In this document: positions 1 to 7,734 of the stretch, piece after piece
Layout of the letters: each line of letters opens with the position of its first letter
Position numbering within the stretch: the first letter of the stretch is position 1
DNA from: JAOUEE01 sp051011595
Lineage (GTDB): Bacteria > Actinomycetota > Acidimicrobiia > Acidimicrobiales > SHLQ01
Assembly: GCA_051011595.1 (NCBI GenBank)
Contig: JBPCTQ010000221.1
Span: forward strand, 1 to 36,738
DNA: 36,738 nucleotides
Reading direction: 5' to 3'
Program-made: the position numbers and the translations under genes
Notes under the pieces: model-generated
Databases searched by the model: none
What the model saw: the letters and a program-made list of their open reading frames with translations, nothing else
Told to the model about the DNA's origin: nothing

Positions 1-849
1 GCAGGCTCGGGCCTGGGTCGTGAGCACGCATTGGCCCTGGCCGCCGCCGGGGCCACAGTGGTGGTCAACGATCTCGACGAAGCGTCGGCCCAGGCCACCC
101 TGTCCACCATCGAGGACGACGGTGGCGTCGGATCGGTGTTCCTCGGCAGCGTCAGCGACTGGGACCGGTCCGGCGAGATGGTTGCCCATGCCATCGACAC
201 CCACGGCGACCTCGACATCCTGGTCAACAACGCCGGGTTCACCCGCGACGCCATGAGCTTCTCGATGACCGAGGAGCAGTTCGACCAGGTGGTCGATGTG
301 CATCTCAAGGGTCACTTCGCCCCGTCGCACCATGCCGGCACCTACTGGCGCAACCAGGCCAAGGAGGGGTCCGAGCGACCGCGACGCATCATCAACACGG
401 CCAGTGAATCCGGCATCTTCGGCGGGGCCGGGCAAGGCAACTACGCCTCGGCGAAGGGCGGCATCTTGATCATGACCCTGGTGCTGGCCCGAGAGCTCCA
501 GAAGTACCACACCACCGTCAACGTCATCGCCCCCCGGGCCCGCACCGGCATCACCGAAGGCGCCGGTTGGGCCGCCGCGCCCGAGGATCCCGACGAATTC
601 GACCGCTTCCACCCCGGGAATGCCTCCCCCATGGTGGTGTGGTTGGCCGGCGACGACGCTGCTCATGTGAACGGTCAGTGTTTCATCGTGGGGAGCAACG
701 TGGTGGTGCGAATGAAGCGATACTCGGCCATCGCCGAGATCCGCAACGATGGCGGCCGCTGGACCACCGAACAGCTGTCGGCCCGAGCCGACGAACTGCT
801 GGCCGGGTGGGATCCGGGGACACCGGCCTTCGAACAACCCACCTTCTAG
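1..849 (+). CDS. Short-chain dehydrogenase/reductase (SDR), 5' end outside window
   Basis: NAD(P)-dependent oxidoreductase of the classical SDR fold. The open frame runs from the first base, and the first codons read A-G-S-G-L-G-R-E, the end of the glycine-rich TGxxxGxG cofactor loop. About a dozen N-terminal residues and the start codon therefore lie upstream, and the in-frame TTG at 31 is internal. NNAG is at about 226-237. The catalytic set is a Ser in NTASESG and Tyr/Lys in YASAK (Tyr codon 442-444). The C-terminal part is longer than in minimal SDRs and ends in a roughly 60-residue tail after the substrate-binding region. The overall look resembles actinobacterial 17-beta-HSD4-like or 3-oxoacyl reductases acting on CoA-linked lipids. 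The substrate cannot be told from sequence. The fold call is secure. Confidence 0.93.
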   Translation, partial: AGSGLGREHALALAAAGATVVVNDLDEASAQATLSTIEDDGGVGSVFLGSVSDWDRSGEMVAHAIDTHGDLDILVNNAGFTRDAMSFSMTEEQFDQVVDVHLKGHFAPSHHAGTYWRNQAKEGSERPRRIINTASESGIFGGAGQGNYASAKGGILIMTLVLARELQKYHTTVNVIAPRARTGITEGAGWAAAPEDPDEFDRFHPGNASPMVVWLAGDDAAHVNGQCFIVGSNVVVRMKRYSAIAEIRNDGGRWTTEQLSARADELLAGWDPGTPAFEQPTF

Positions 850-873
850 GAACCACCCCGCCAAAGCGTCATC

Positions 874-909
874 AAACTGACACGCGACGGGGTGTCAGTT
901 TGCTACCAT
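874..909 (+). promoter_or_regulatory. Perfect 10-bp inverted repeat followed by a -10-like box
   Basis: AAACTGACAC (874-883) and GTGTCAGTTT (892-901) are exact reverse complements around an 8-base spacer. TACCAT at 904-909 fits an actinobacterial -10. Two readings are possible. It may be a repressor operator covering the -35 zone of the promoter for the sugar transferase, or a 3'-end hairpin for the dehydrogenase. The run of only three Ts after the stem makes a strong intrinsic terminator less likely. Confidence 0.45.
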
Positions 910-1029
910 CCGTGAAACTATGGAGTCTGCACGCCACTCCGCGTGCGGATGCACATCGGCTCACATCGGCGCGGTTCCGACCGATCGAATGCTCAGCAGG
1001 TGTCCGGGAAAAGGGCGGTGACCGTCGGT

Positions 1030-2553
1030 ATGGCAGCAACAGTGGACGAGTCGACGAATGACGTCGCGGCGCCCAGCCATCCCGTCGAGTTCGAGCTCCC
1101 CGAAGGTGTGGTGCTGTATCCCCACGCCGACGTCTACGCCGGCGAGCGCCGCAACGCGGCGCTGCTCAACCCCCGCAAGACCGCACTCTTCCTCGGCGAC
1201 CTGATCGCGGTGAGCCTGGGGCTGTTGGCCTCGATCGCCATCCATGCGGCCCTGAACCCCACCGACCCGGTGGCCGGATCCACCTACTTCTTCCTGCTGT
1301 TCCTGAGCTTGCCGATCTGGCCGGTGCTGTTCACCAACCAGTCGCTGTACAAGGCCCGGTTCATCAGCCGCGGCGTCGACGAGGGGTGGCGCATCATCAA
1401 GGCCGTCGCCGCCGCCTTGGTGGCCATCGCGGTGCTCAGCATCATGACCAAGTCCGAGCTCGCTCGGACGTGGTTCATCATCGCCTTCCCCACCGTGGTC
1501 CTGTTGGTCGGAGTCGAACGCATCTTCGCCCGCGTGATGTTCGCTCGTTCCCGCCAGCGTGGTCGCATGTTGCGCCGGGTGGTGATCGTCGGCCGTAACG
1601 ACGAGGGCCACCTCGTGCGCGACATGCTCGACAAGGACCTCAGCCACGGCTACCGGGTCGCCGGATTCGTGGAGGACTACCTCGATCACGGGAGCGGCCG
1701 GTCCCAGAGCGAGCTGTTGGGTGACCCCGAACAGACCATGGAGGTCGTCCGCAACACCGACTCGGTTGGTGTCATCGTCGCGGCCACCGCCATCGACGTC
1801 GGCACGTCGAACCGCCTGATCCGCACTCTCACCGAGAACGGCATCCATGTCGAGCTCTCGTCCACCCTCTGTGACATCGCCGCCGACCGCCTGACCATCC
1901 GCCCCCTCGGTCGGTTTCCGATGGTGTACATCGAACCCATCCGCCGGCACGGCTGGCGGGCGGTGGCCAAGCGCCTGTTCGACCTCACCACGGCCACCAC
2001 GATGTTGCTGCTGACCCTGCCCATCCAGGCGGTGGCCATGCTGGCCATCAAGATGACCAGTCCCGGCCCCGTGTTCTTCAAGCAGCAGCGGGTCGGCCGC
2101 GATGGTCGCCTCTTCTGGGTCTACAAGCTGCGCACCATGGTGGTCGGCGCCGAGGAACTGCTCGAGAACGTCCGCCACCTGAACGAAGCCACCGGCCCGC
2201 TCTTCAAGATCAAGGAAGACCCGCGCATCACCTCGGCCGGGCGGGTGCTCCGCAAGATGTCGATCGACGAGTTGCCCCAGCTCATCAACGTGATGAAAGG
2301 CGAGATGAGCCTGGTCGGTCCCCGTCCCGCGCTGCCCGAAGAGGCCGCCGAGTGGGAACCCAGCCTGTTCAACCGGCTGCGGGTGCAACCCGGTATCACC
2401 GGCATGTGGCAGGTGAACGGCCGGGCCGACGCCGGCGAGGGCGACTACGGCCAGCTCGATCTGTACTACGTCGACAACTGGACGCTCTACACCGACATCT
2501 CCATCCTGGTGCGAACCGTTCCCGCGGTGCTGCTGCAAAAGGGTGCGCACTGA
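1030..2553 (+). CDS. Polyprenyl-phosphate sugar-1-phosphate transferase (exopolysaccharide priming enzyme)
   Basis: Membrane enzyme that moves a sugar-1-phosphate from a nucleotide sugar to undecaprenyl (or decaprenyl) phosphate, the first step of lipid-linked glycan assembly. From ATG 1030 it is 507 residues: about four N-terminal membrane helices (roughly 50-170), a Rossmann-like CoA-binding-type domain starting at RRVVIVGRNDEG, a further helix near 325-343, then the bacterial sugar transferase domain. That domain shows PGPVFFKQQRVGRDG, YKLRTM, DPRITSAGRVLRK, SIDELPQL, SLVGPRP and PGITGMWQVNGR. The start is chosen for its AAGGGCGG about 11 bases upstream. In-frame GTG 1018, ATG 949 and GTG 943 are alternatives. 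It stands alone here without glycosyltransferase neighbours, so its pathway is unknown. WbaP/WcaJ-type topology is inferred. Confidence 0.92.
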   Translation: MAATVDESTNDVAAPSHPVEFELPEGVVLYPHADVYAGERRNAALLNPRKTALFLGDLIAVSLGLLASIAIHAALNPTDPVAGSTYFFLLFLSLPIWPVLFTNQSLYKARFISRGVDEGWRIIKAVAAALVAIAVLSIMTKSELARTWFIIAFPTVVLLVGVERIFARVMFARSRQRGRMLRRVVIVGRNDEGHLVRDMLDKDLSHGYRVAGFVEDYLDHGSGRSQSELLGDPEQTMEVVRNTDSVGVIVAATAIDVGTSNRLIRTLTENGIHVELSSTLCDIAADRLTIRPLGRFPMVYIEPIRRHGWRAVAKRLFDLTTATTMLLLTLPIQAVAMLAIKMTSPGPVFFKQQRVGRDGRLFWVYKLRTMVVGAEELLENVRHLNEATGPLFKIKEDPRITSAGRVLRKMSIDELPQLINVMKGEMSLVGPRPALPEEAAEWEPSLFNRLRVQPGITGMWQVNGRADAGEGDYGQLDLYYVDNWTLYTDISILVRTVPAVLLQKGAH

Positions 2554-2570
2554 ATGGGCAGCCGCCGTCG

Positions 2571-2601
2571 TTGTCCTCTTCCCGGGCCGGGCGGCTAGTG
2601 T
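2571..2601 (+). promoter_or_regulatory. Candidate promoter for the tandem-hairpin transcript
   Basis: TTGTCC (2571-2576) and TAGTGT (2596-2601) are separated by 19 bases. The spacing is long but usable, and a start near 2607 would put transcription immediately in front of the two hairpins. Weak evidence on its own. Confidence 0.35.
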
Positions 2602-2606
2602 GTGAT

Positions 2607-2690
2607 CACTGATCGGGGGGAGCCCCTCACATTGCGTGAGGGGCCACTGATGGGGGTGTCCGTCTCAGGCGGACACCCCCATCACGTTTT
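2607..2690 (+). ncRNA. Candidate small RNA or leader RNA made of two tandem hairpins
   Basis: Two perfect stem-loops stand side by side in the 171-base gap between the sugar transferase and the enoyl-CoA hydratase. Stem 1 pairs GCCCCTCAC (2622-2630) with GTGAGGGGC (2636-2644) around ATTGC. Stem 2 is a perfect 15-bp hairpin (2648-2662 with 2670-2684, loop TCTCAGG) followed by CGTTTTCC. A promoter-like pair lies just upstream. It does not match any riboswitch or RNA family I recognise; it lacks the C-run loops of the actinobacterial 6C RNA. It could be an independent small RNA, a conditional leader of the hydratase gene, or only a double terminator. Confidence 0.4.
2648..2690 (+). terminator. 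Strong Rho-independent terminator hairpin
   Basis: Perfect 15-bp GC-rich stem (TGATGGGGGTGTCCG pairing with its exact complement at 2670-2684), 7-base loop, then CG and four Ts. It would end transcription from the sugar transferase or from a small RNA. The hydratase start is only 34 bases beyond the T-run. Confidence 0.7.
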
Positions 2691-2724
2691 CCTCGCCCCG
2701 ATTCCTAACCCGAGGAGCGCACCC

Positions 2725-3486
2725 GTGGCCGACGAGGTTCTGACCGAGACCCGCAATCGAGTGATGTTGATCACACTCAATCGACCCGATGCCCGCAACG
2801 CGGTCAATCTGTCCCTGGCCGAACAACTGGCCACCGCCCTCGAGTCCCTCGATGCCGATGACTCGTTGTCGGTGGGCGTGTTGACCGGCGCGGGGAAGGG
2901 CTTCAGCGCGGGCATGGACCTCAAGGCCTTCCTCACCGCCGGTATGCCCACCGTCAAAGGCCGCGGCTTCGCCGGCATCACCGAGCACTCGTGCGCCAAG
3001 CCGCTCATCGCCGCCATCGAGGGATTCGCCCTGGCCGGCGGGTTGGAGATCGCCTTGTCGTGTGACCTGGTGGTGGCGGCCTCCGGCGCCAAGCTGGGAA
3101 TCCCCGAAGCCGGCGTTGGACTCTTCGCCGCCGGCGGTGCCTTGCTGCGCCTGCCCCGGCGGGTGCCCTACAGCATCGCCATGGAACTGGCCCTGACCGC
3201 GGACCCGATGACCGCCGAACAGGCCGCTCAGTGGGGGCTGGTCAACCGAGTCACCGAACCGGGCGAAGCGGTCAGCGTTGCCCTCGAACTGGCCGAGCGA
3301 ATCGCCCGCAACGCACCACTGAGCCTGGTGGCCTCCAAGCAGGCCCTGCTGGAGACACAAGGACGCACCGAGGCGGAGTTCTGGTCGTTCCAACGCGGCC
3401 TCATGGATGTGTTCGACAGCGAGGACGCCAAGGAGGGGGCCACGGCCTTCGCCGAGAAACGTGACCCCGATTGGCAGGGCCGCTAG
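2725..3486 (+). CDS. Enoyl-CoA hydratase/isomerase (crotonase) family protein
   Basis: Crotonase-fold enzyme of 253 residues, close to the usual 255-265, acting on CoA thioesters, probably hydrating trans-2-enoyl-CoA in beta-oxidation. The oxyanion-hole segment GKGFSAGMDLK lies at about 57-67. Both acid residues of classical hydratases are present with the right 20-residue spacing: Glu108 in GGLEIAL and Glu128 in GIPEAGVG. The loop after it reads GLFAAGGALLRL where typical hydratases have IPGAGGTQRL, so substrate preference may differ. GTG 2725 is chosen because GAGGAG sits about 8 bases upstream; the frame continues open to 2602 through the terminator hairpin, which argues against a longer protein. 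No other beta-oxidation gene is adjacent. Confidence 0.9.
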   Translation: MADEVLTETRNRVMLITLNRPDARNAVNLSLAEQLATALESLDADDSLSVGVLTGAGKGFSAGMDLKAFLTAGMPTVKGRGFAGITEHSCAKPLIAAIEGFALAGGLEIALSCDLVVAASGAKLGIPEAGVGLFAAGGALLRLPRRVPYSIAMELALTADPMTAEQAAQWGLVNRVTEPGEAVSVALELAERIARNAPLSLVASKQALLETQGRTEAEFWSFQRGLMDVFDSEDAKEGATAFAEKRDPDWQGR

Positions 3487-3517
3487 CAACAACCCCTTTT
3501 CGGTCGATGGATGACCG

Positions 3518-4255
3518 ATGGAATCCTCCGACGCGCGCGCCGCGGCCGAACGTTTCACGACGGCCCTCGCCGATCAGCCCCTCGACGTGGCCTTGGCCGA
3601 GATCCTGGCGTCGACGCTGATCACGGCGTTCGATCCCATCGACCCCATCCTCGATGCGTTGGTTCGGGGGCGGACCACCGAAGCCGCCGGGCTGCTGTCG
3701 GCCATCGCCGCCGTGGCCGATCCACATTCGGCCATTGCCGCCCGAGGGGCCGTCGAGTTGCTGGAATCGTCGGGGATTGCGTCACCACCGTGGTCGAGCG
3801 TGACCGGGACGGCGCTGCCCGACGAGGCTCGTCTGGTGGACTACCGCAACGGTGCCGCTCTGGCCGTACGGTGGCGCCACGGCGACGGCACCACCCACAT
3901 CATGTTCAACGTGGTCGAGGACAAACGGATCGTCGAGGTTCGTTTCACCGAAGGTGACCTGTTCGAGGTGATCGAACAGGCCCCGCGCCTCTCGCACTTC
4001 ACCCAGACCGATGTCGCCCTCGATGTGGTGGGAGAGTTCCTCGGCCCGACGCTGGACGAACCGATTCGGGGGGACGGACGGACCTGGCACAACGCACCTC
4101 TGGCCCGAATCCGCTACGCCGCGCTGGGAGCCACCGAGCCGGCCCACTTCCTGGCACCCACGTCGGCGGACCGCGACGACTACACGCTGGCCGCCATGGG
4201 CGTCGACCTGTTGACCGACGACCGACGCACTTCGTGGTCGGGGCCGCTGTGGTGA
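3518..4255 (+). CDS. Protein of unknown function
   Basis: A 245-residue soluble protein with no signal peptide or membrane segment. It starts 31 bases after the hydratase stop and ends 4 bases before the convergent ilvC stop. The N-terminal half is helical-looking and alanine-rich (ALADQPLDVALAEILAS and following). The middle part, around WSSVTGTALPDEARLVDYRNGAALAVRWRHGDG, followed by HIMFNVVEDKRIVEVRF, looks like a small beta-rich domain. I recognise no family motif. Third-position GC bias and lack of rival frames support it as coding. The Shine-Dalgarno signal is poor; ATG 3518 is the first good start. Confidence 0.75.
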   Translation: MESSDARAAAERFTTALADQPLDVALAEILASTLITAFDPIDPILDALVRGRTTEAAGLLSAIAAVADPHSAIAARGAVELLESSGIASPPWSSVTGTALPDEARLVDYRNGAALAVRWRHGDGTTHIMFNVVEDKRIVEVRFTEGDLFEVIEQAPRLSHFTQTDVALDVVGEFLGPTLDEPIRGDGRTWHNAPLARIRYAALGATEPAHFLAPTSADRDDYTLAAMGVDLLTDDRRTSWSGPLW

Positions 4256-4259
4256 GTGG

Positions 4260-5294
4260 TCAGCCCTGCCCGCCGCTGGCGTCCTGCACGCTCTGCTTCC
4301 CCTGACTGATCCAGGGCATCATCTCGCGTAGCCCGCGACCCACCTTCTCGATGCCGTGATCGTGACCGGCCGCTTCGAGTCGGTGGAAGTTCTCGCGCCC
4401 GGACTTCGACTCGGCCACCCACTCGTTGGCGAACGTACCGTCCTGGATCTCCGACAGCACCTGGGCCATCTCGGCCCGGACGGCGTCGTTGATGATGCGG
4501 GGACCGCGGGTGAGATCGCCGTATTCGGCAGTGTCGGACACCGAGTAGCGCATACCGGCGATGCCCTCTTCGTACATGAGGTCGACGATGAGCTTGAGCT
4601 CGTGCAGGCACTCGAAGTAGCAGATCTCGGGTTGGTAGCCGGCGCTCACCAGGGTGTCGAAGCCACTCCGCACCAGCTCGGTGACACCACCACACAACAC
4701 CACCTGCTCACCGAAGAGATCGGTTTCGCATTCCTCGGTGAAGGTGGTCTCGATCACACCGGCTCGTGCCCCGCCGATGGCGTCGGCATAGGCCAGGGCC
4801 AGGGCCTTGCCCGATCCGCTGGCGTCTTGTTCGACCGCGATGAGACAGGGCACCCCGCCTCCTTCGACATACGTGCGACGCACCAGGTGTCCCGGTCCCT
4901 TGGGGGCCACCATGCACACGTCGACATCGGTCGGCGGGGTGATGAGGTCGAACCGGATGTTGAACCCGTGGGCGAAGAACAAGGCGTCACCGGCACGGAG
5001 GTTGGGGGCGATGTCGGCTTCATAGATGCCCGCCTGCTCGGTGTCGGGGAGCAGGATCATGATGACGTCGGCTTCGGCCACCGCATCGCCGACCGAAGCC
5101 ACCGCCAGCCCGGCGGCCTGGGCCTTGGCTACCGATGACGAGCCCTCACGTAGACCGACCCGCACGTCGATACCCGATTCCTTGAGATTCAGGGCATGGG
5201 CGTGGCCCTGAGATCCGTAGCCGAGCACCGCGACCTTGCGGTCGGCAAGCACCGACCGATCGACATCGGATTCGTAGTAGACGTTTGCGGCCAC
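4260..5294 (-). CDS. ilvC: Ketol-acid reductoisomerase
   Basis: Converts acetolactate or acetohydroxybutyrate to the dihydroxy acid with NADPH and Mg2+; second step of valine/isoleucine synthesis. It has 344 residues, as for short class I enzymes. Visible: GYGSQGHAHALNL (about 26-38), an Arg/Ser-rich loop LREGSSS typical of NADPH preference, catalytic Lys131 in APKGPGH, and metal-binding Asp191/Glu195 in ETDLFGEQ, which the C-terminal knotted domain completes with E and S residues. The start is GTG 5294, preceded by AGGAGAG at good spacing; an upstream in-frame extension to 5381 would overlap ilvN and is unlikely. It is the last gene of ilvBNC, 58 bases after ilvN, and shares the attenuator. 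Confidence 0.98.
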   Translation of the reverse strand: MAANVYYESDVDRSVLADRKVAVLGYGSQGHAHALNLKESGIDVRVGLREGSSSVAKAQAAGLAVASVGDAVAEADVIMILLPDTEQAGIYEADIAPNLRAGDALFFAHGFNIRFDLITPPTDVDVCMVAPKGPGHLVRRTYVEGGGVPCLIAVEQDASGSGKALALAYADAIGGARAGVIETTFTEECETDLFGEQVVLCGGVTELVRSGFDTLVSAGYQPEICYFECLHELKLIVDLMYEEGIAGMRYSVSDTAEYGDLTRGPRIINDAVRAEMAQVLSEIQDGTFANEWVAESKSGRENFHRLEAAGHDHGIEKVGRGLREMMPWISQGKQSVQDASGGQG

Positions 5295-5352
5295 GGTGGG
5301 CTCTCCTGTGTTGTTGTGATGGGCCAGGTCGCCGACCGGGCCGAGAGGATCT

Positions 5353-5868
5353 TCAGGGGGTGACGACGTCGCTGCCGGCACTGTCGATGCGGCGCAGGGC
5401 CACTCGCCCGGTGCGCTGGATCTCGACGATGCCGAAAGGCTCGAGCAAGGCCTCGAAGTCGTCGATCCGGTCGGGTCGGCCGCTGAGCGACACCATCATC
5501 TGGTCGGGGCCGACGCTGAGCACCTTGGCCTCGAAGATGCGGACCAGATCGAGCAACTCGCCCCGCCGTTCGGCGGCGACATCGACGATGACGAGCATCA
5601 GCTCGCGTTCGACCGACGTGGTGGCATCGAGCTCGCGGATGTCGACCACGTTGACCAGTTTGTCGAGTTGGGCCACCACCTGTTCGAGCGGCGCCGAGGC
5701 CACGTCGACGGTGAAGGTGATGCGGCTGAAGCGCTCGTCGTCGGTGGGGGCCACGGCCAGGGACTCGATGTTGAACCCGCGGCGGGCGAAGAGCCCGGCC
5801 AGCCGGGCCAACACGCCGGCCTTGTTCTCGACTTTGACGACGACGGTGTGGAACCGCTCGCTGGTCAT
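5353..5868 (-). CDS. ilvN: Acetolactate synthase small (regulatory) subunit
   Basis: Regulatory subunit that activates IlvB and carries valine feedback inhibition. It has 171 residues: an N-terminal ACT domain (VVVKVENKAGVLARLAGLF, then NIESLAV) followed by the C-terminal small-subunit domain with ERELMLVIVDV and LSGRPDRIDDFEALLEPFGIVEIQRTGRVAL. Length is standard for actinobacterial IlvN/IlvH. Its ATG overlaps the ilvB stop by four bases (ATGA, 5865-5868), so the two subunits are translationally coupled. Confidence 0.97.
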   Translation of the reverse strand: MTSERFHTVVVKVENKAGVLARLAGLFARRGFNIESLAVAPTDDERFSRITFTVDVASAPLEQVVAQLDKLVNVVDIRELDATTSVERELMLVIVDVAAERRGELLDLVRIFEAKVLSVGPDQMMVSLSGRPDRIDDFEALLEPFGIVEIQRTGRVALRRIDSAGSDVVTP

Positions 5869-7601
5869 CGGGCTTGGCCCTCCTGGGAGGGATCGACGAG
5901 CACGTCGCTGTTGGTCTGTCCGGCGGGAACCATGGGGTAGACCTTCTCACGTTCGTCACAGCGGAACTCGACCACGACCGGTCGGTCGTCGATCTCGTTG
6001 GCCTTGGCGATGGCCGGTTCGACCTCTTCGGGTGACTCGGCCCGAATGGCCACACAACCCATGGCTTCGGCCCACTTCACGTAGTCGGGCACGGCCACCC
6101 CCAGCTCGACCTCGCTGAAGCGCTCCTCGTAGAACATCTCCTGCCACTGGCGAACCATGCCGAGGTAACCGTTGTTGAGCAGCGCCACCTTGATCGGGAT
6201 CTTCTCGACCGTGGCCGTCACCAGCTCCTGGGCCGTCATCTGGAAACAGCCGTCGCCGTCGACTGACCACACGGTCCGGTCGGGCATACCGACCTTGGCG
6301 CCGATGGCGGCCGGGATGCTGAAGCCCATGGTGCCCAGCCCACCCGAGTTGATCCAGGTGTAGGGCTGTTCGAAGTTCCAGAACTGACTCGTCCACATCT
6401 GGTGCTGGCCGACACCGCTGGCGACGATGGTGTCGCGAGGACTGCCGTCGCGCAGTTGCTCGAGCACGAACTGGGGCTTGAGCGCATCGCCGGGTGCCGA
6501 TTGCTCGTAGGTGAGCGGGTACCGCTCCTGCCAGCCCGAGATGCGCTGTTTCCAGGGGCCACGATCGACCTCGTCGCCGTCGCCGGCGCCTCGCAGGGCG
6601 GTGGTGAGGGCTTCGATGGCGAGCCGGCAGTCGCCCTGGATGCCGACCTGGGCCACTCGGACCTTGTTGATCTCGGCCGGGTCGATGTCGACGTGGATGA
6701 TCTTGGCGTCGGGGGCGAACCCGTCGAGGCGACCGGTGACCCGGTCGTCGAACCGGGCCCCGAGGGCGATCAACAAGTCGGCTTCCTGCATGGCGGTGAC
6801 CGCCGTGTAGTTGCCGTGCATCCCCGGCATGCCCAGACACAACGGGTGATCGTCGGGAAGCACCCCTCGGGCCATCAGGGTGGTGACGGCGTGGATGCCG
6901 GTCAGCTCGACCAGCGCCCGCAGGGCCTCGGCCCCGCGAGCCTTGAGAATGCCGCCACCGGCGTAGATGACGGGGCGCTCGGCGGATCGGATCATGGCGG
7001 CCGCTTCGGCGATGAGGGCCGGATCGGGATCGGTGCGGGGGTTGTACCCCGGCAGCTGCGGGCCGGCCGGGTCGTACCACTCCATCGCCGAGCGGGGGTT
7101 CACTGGGTCGACGATGTCTTTGGGAATGTCGACGAGCACGGGCCCGGGGCGACCGGTGGTGGCGATGTGGAAGGCGTCGTGGATGACCTGGGGGATGTCG
7201 GCCGCTTCGGTCACCAAGAAGTTGTGTTTGGTGACCGACATGGTGATGCCGGTGGTGTCGCATTCCTGGAAGGCATCGGTACCAATCGCGGCGTAGGGCA
7301 CCTGACCGGTGATGCACACCATGGGAACCGAGTCCATGTAGGCATCACAGAGTGGTGTGACGATGTTGGTGGCCGCCGGGCCGCTGGTGACCATGGCCAC
7401 CCCGGGCCGGCCGGTGGCATGGGCATAACCCTCGGCCATGTGCCCGGCGCCCTGCTCGTGGCGCACCAGGATGTGGCGGATGGATGAATCGATGATGGGG
7501 TCATACACCGGCAAGATGGCGCCACCGGGCAGGCCGAAGATGACATCGACCCCTTCGTTTTCGAGTGACTTGATGAGGGCTTGGCCCCCGTTCATCGTCA
7601 T
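5865..7601 (-). CDS. ilvB: Acetolactate synthase large (catalytic) subunit
   Basis: ThDP- and FAD-dependent enzyme joining two pyruvates to acetolactate, or pyruvate and 2-ketobutyrate to acetohydroxybutyrate. It has 578 residues. The ThDP-activating Glu49 is in LVRHEQGAGHMAEGYA; the ThDP/Mg motif GDG, followed after about 28 residues by NN, is in SVDGDGCFQMTAQE and ALLNNGYLGMVRQW. PKDI after a GRPGPV segment is typical of acetohydroxyacid synthases rather than pyruvate oxidases. ATG 7601 follows GGAGAAGGAC, a good ribosome-binding site. It heads ilvBNC and is preceded by an attenuator and leader peptide (7629-7740), so expression is likely to follow branched-chain aminoacyl-tRNA supply. Confidence 0.98.
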   Translation of the reverse strand: MTMNGGQALIKSLENEGVDVIFGLPGGAILPVYDPIIDSSIRHILVRHEQGAGHMAEGYAHATGRPGVAMVTSGPAATNIVTPLCDAYMDSVPMVCITGQVPYAAIGTDAFQECDTTGITMSVTKHNFLVTEAADIPQVIHDAFHIATTGRPGPVLVDIPKDIVDPVNPRSAMEWYDPAGPQLPGYNPRTDPDPALIAEAAAMIRSAERPVIYAGGGILKARGAEALRALVELTGIHAVTTLMARGVLPDDHPLCLGMPGMHGNYTAVTAMQEADLLIALGARFDDRVTGRLDGFAPDAKIIHVDIDPAEINKVRVAQVGIQGDCRLAIEALTTALRGAGDGDEVDRGPWKQRISGWQERYPLTYEQSAPGDALKPQFVLEQLRDGSPRDTIVASGVGQHQMWTSQFWNFEQPYTWINSGGLGTMGFSIPAAIGAKVGMPDRTVWSVDGDGCFQMTAQELVTATVEKIPIKVALLNNGYLGMVRQWQEMFYEERFSEVELGVAVPDYVKWAEAMGCVAIRAESPEEVEPAIAKANEIDDRPVVVEFRCDEREKVYPMVPAGQTNSDVLVDPSQEGQAR

Positions 7602-7628
7602 GTCCTTCTCCAGTGGTGAAACCCGGGC

Positions 7629-7659
7629 AAAACTACAACGACCCCCCCTCGGGAGGTCG
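7629..7659 (-). terminator. Attenuator terminator in front of ilvB
   Basis: On the minus strand CGACCTCCC (7659-7651), a very short loop, then GGGGGGGTCG (7648-7639) forms a GC-rich stem of 8 to 9 bp, followed by TTGTAGTTTT (7638-7629). It lies between the ilv leader peptide and ilvB, where it can only act on the ilvBNC transcript. Confidence 0.75.
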
Positions 7660-7701
7660 AAACGCGCATGGGAAAATCGGATCGACCGTGCGCTAGAGCA
7701 C
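7655..7701 (-). promoter_or_regulatory. Competing leader stems of the ilvBNC attenuator
   Basis: GTGC/GCAC flank the leader stop codon (7701-7688), forming a small early hairpin. Directly after it GGTCGA (7687-7682) is the exact complement of TCGACC (7660-7655), which is the 5' arm of the terminator. Pairing of these two would break the terminator. A ribosome stalled on the Val/Leu codons would free GGTCGA and favour read-through. The pairings are read from sequence; the mechanism is inferred from known ribosome-mediated attenuation. Confidence 0.65.
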
Positions 7702-7725
7702 TACCAATACCGAAGTCCGCGTCAT
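7693..7725 (-). CDS. ilvBNC leader peptide MTRTSVLVVL
   Basis: Ten codons (ATG 7725, TAG 7695-7693) of which five in a row are Val-Leu-Val-Val-Leu, just before the stop. This is the composition expected of a branched-chain amino acid attenuator peptide, as known upstream of ilvB in corynebacteria and streptomycetes. The ATG lies 9 bases after TATACT, so the transcript is close to leaderless. Position between promoter and terminator, the amino acid content and the competing stems agree with each other. Confidence 0.8.
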   Translation of the reverse strand: MTRTSVLVVL

Positions 7726-7734
7726 GATGCAGGC

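Noticed and set aside
31..849. TTG at 31 as the true start of the dehydrogenase
   Set aside because: The codons before it encode the conserved AGSGLGRE cofactor loop, so the gene starts outside the window.
920..1021. A 33-codon upstream ORF whose TGA overlaps the in-frame GTG 1018 of the sugar transferase
   Set aside because: No ribosome-binding site, composition not distinct, and the main start is better supported at 1030; kept only as a possible leader ORF.
961..2550. A 529-codon open frame on the minus strand opposite the sugar transferase
   Set aside because: Mirror of strong third-position GC in the real gene; low-complexity His/Asp/Gly/Gln-rich translation with no family motif.
2607..2690. 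6C RNA, a two-hairpin actinobacterial RNA
   Set aside because: The defining runs of six Cs are in the hairpin loops of that family; here the loops are ATTGC and TCTCAGG, and C-runs are in the stems.
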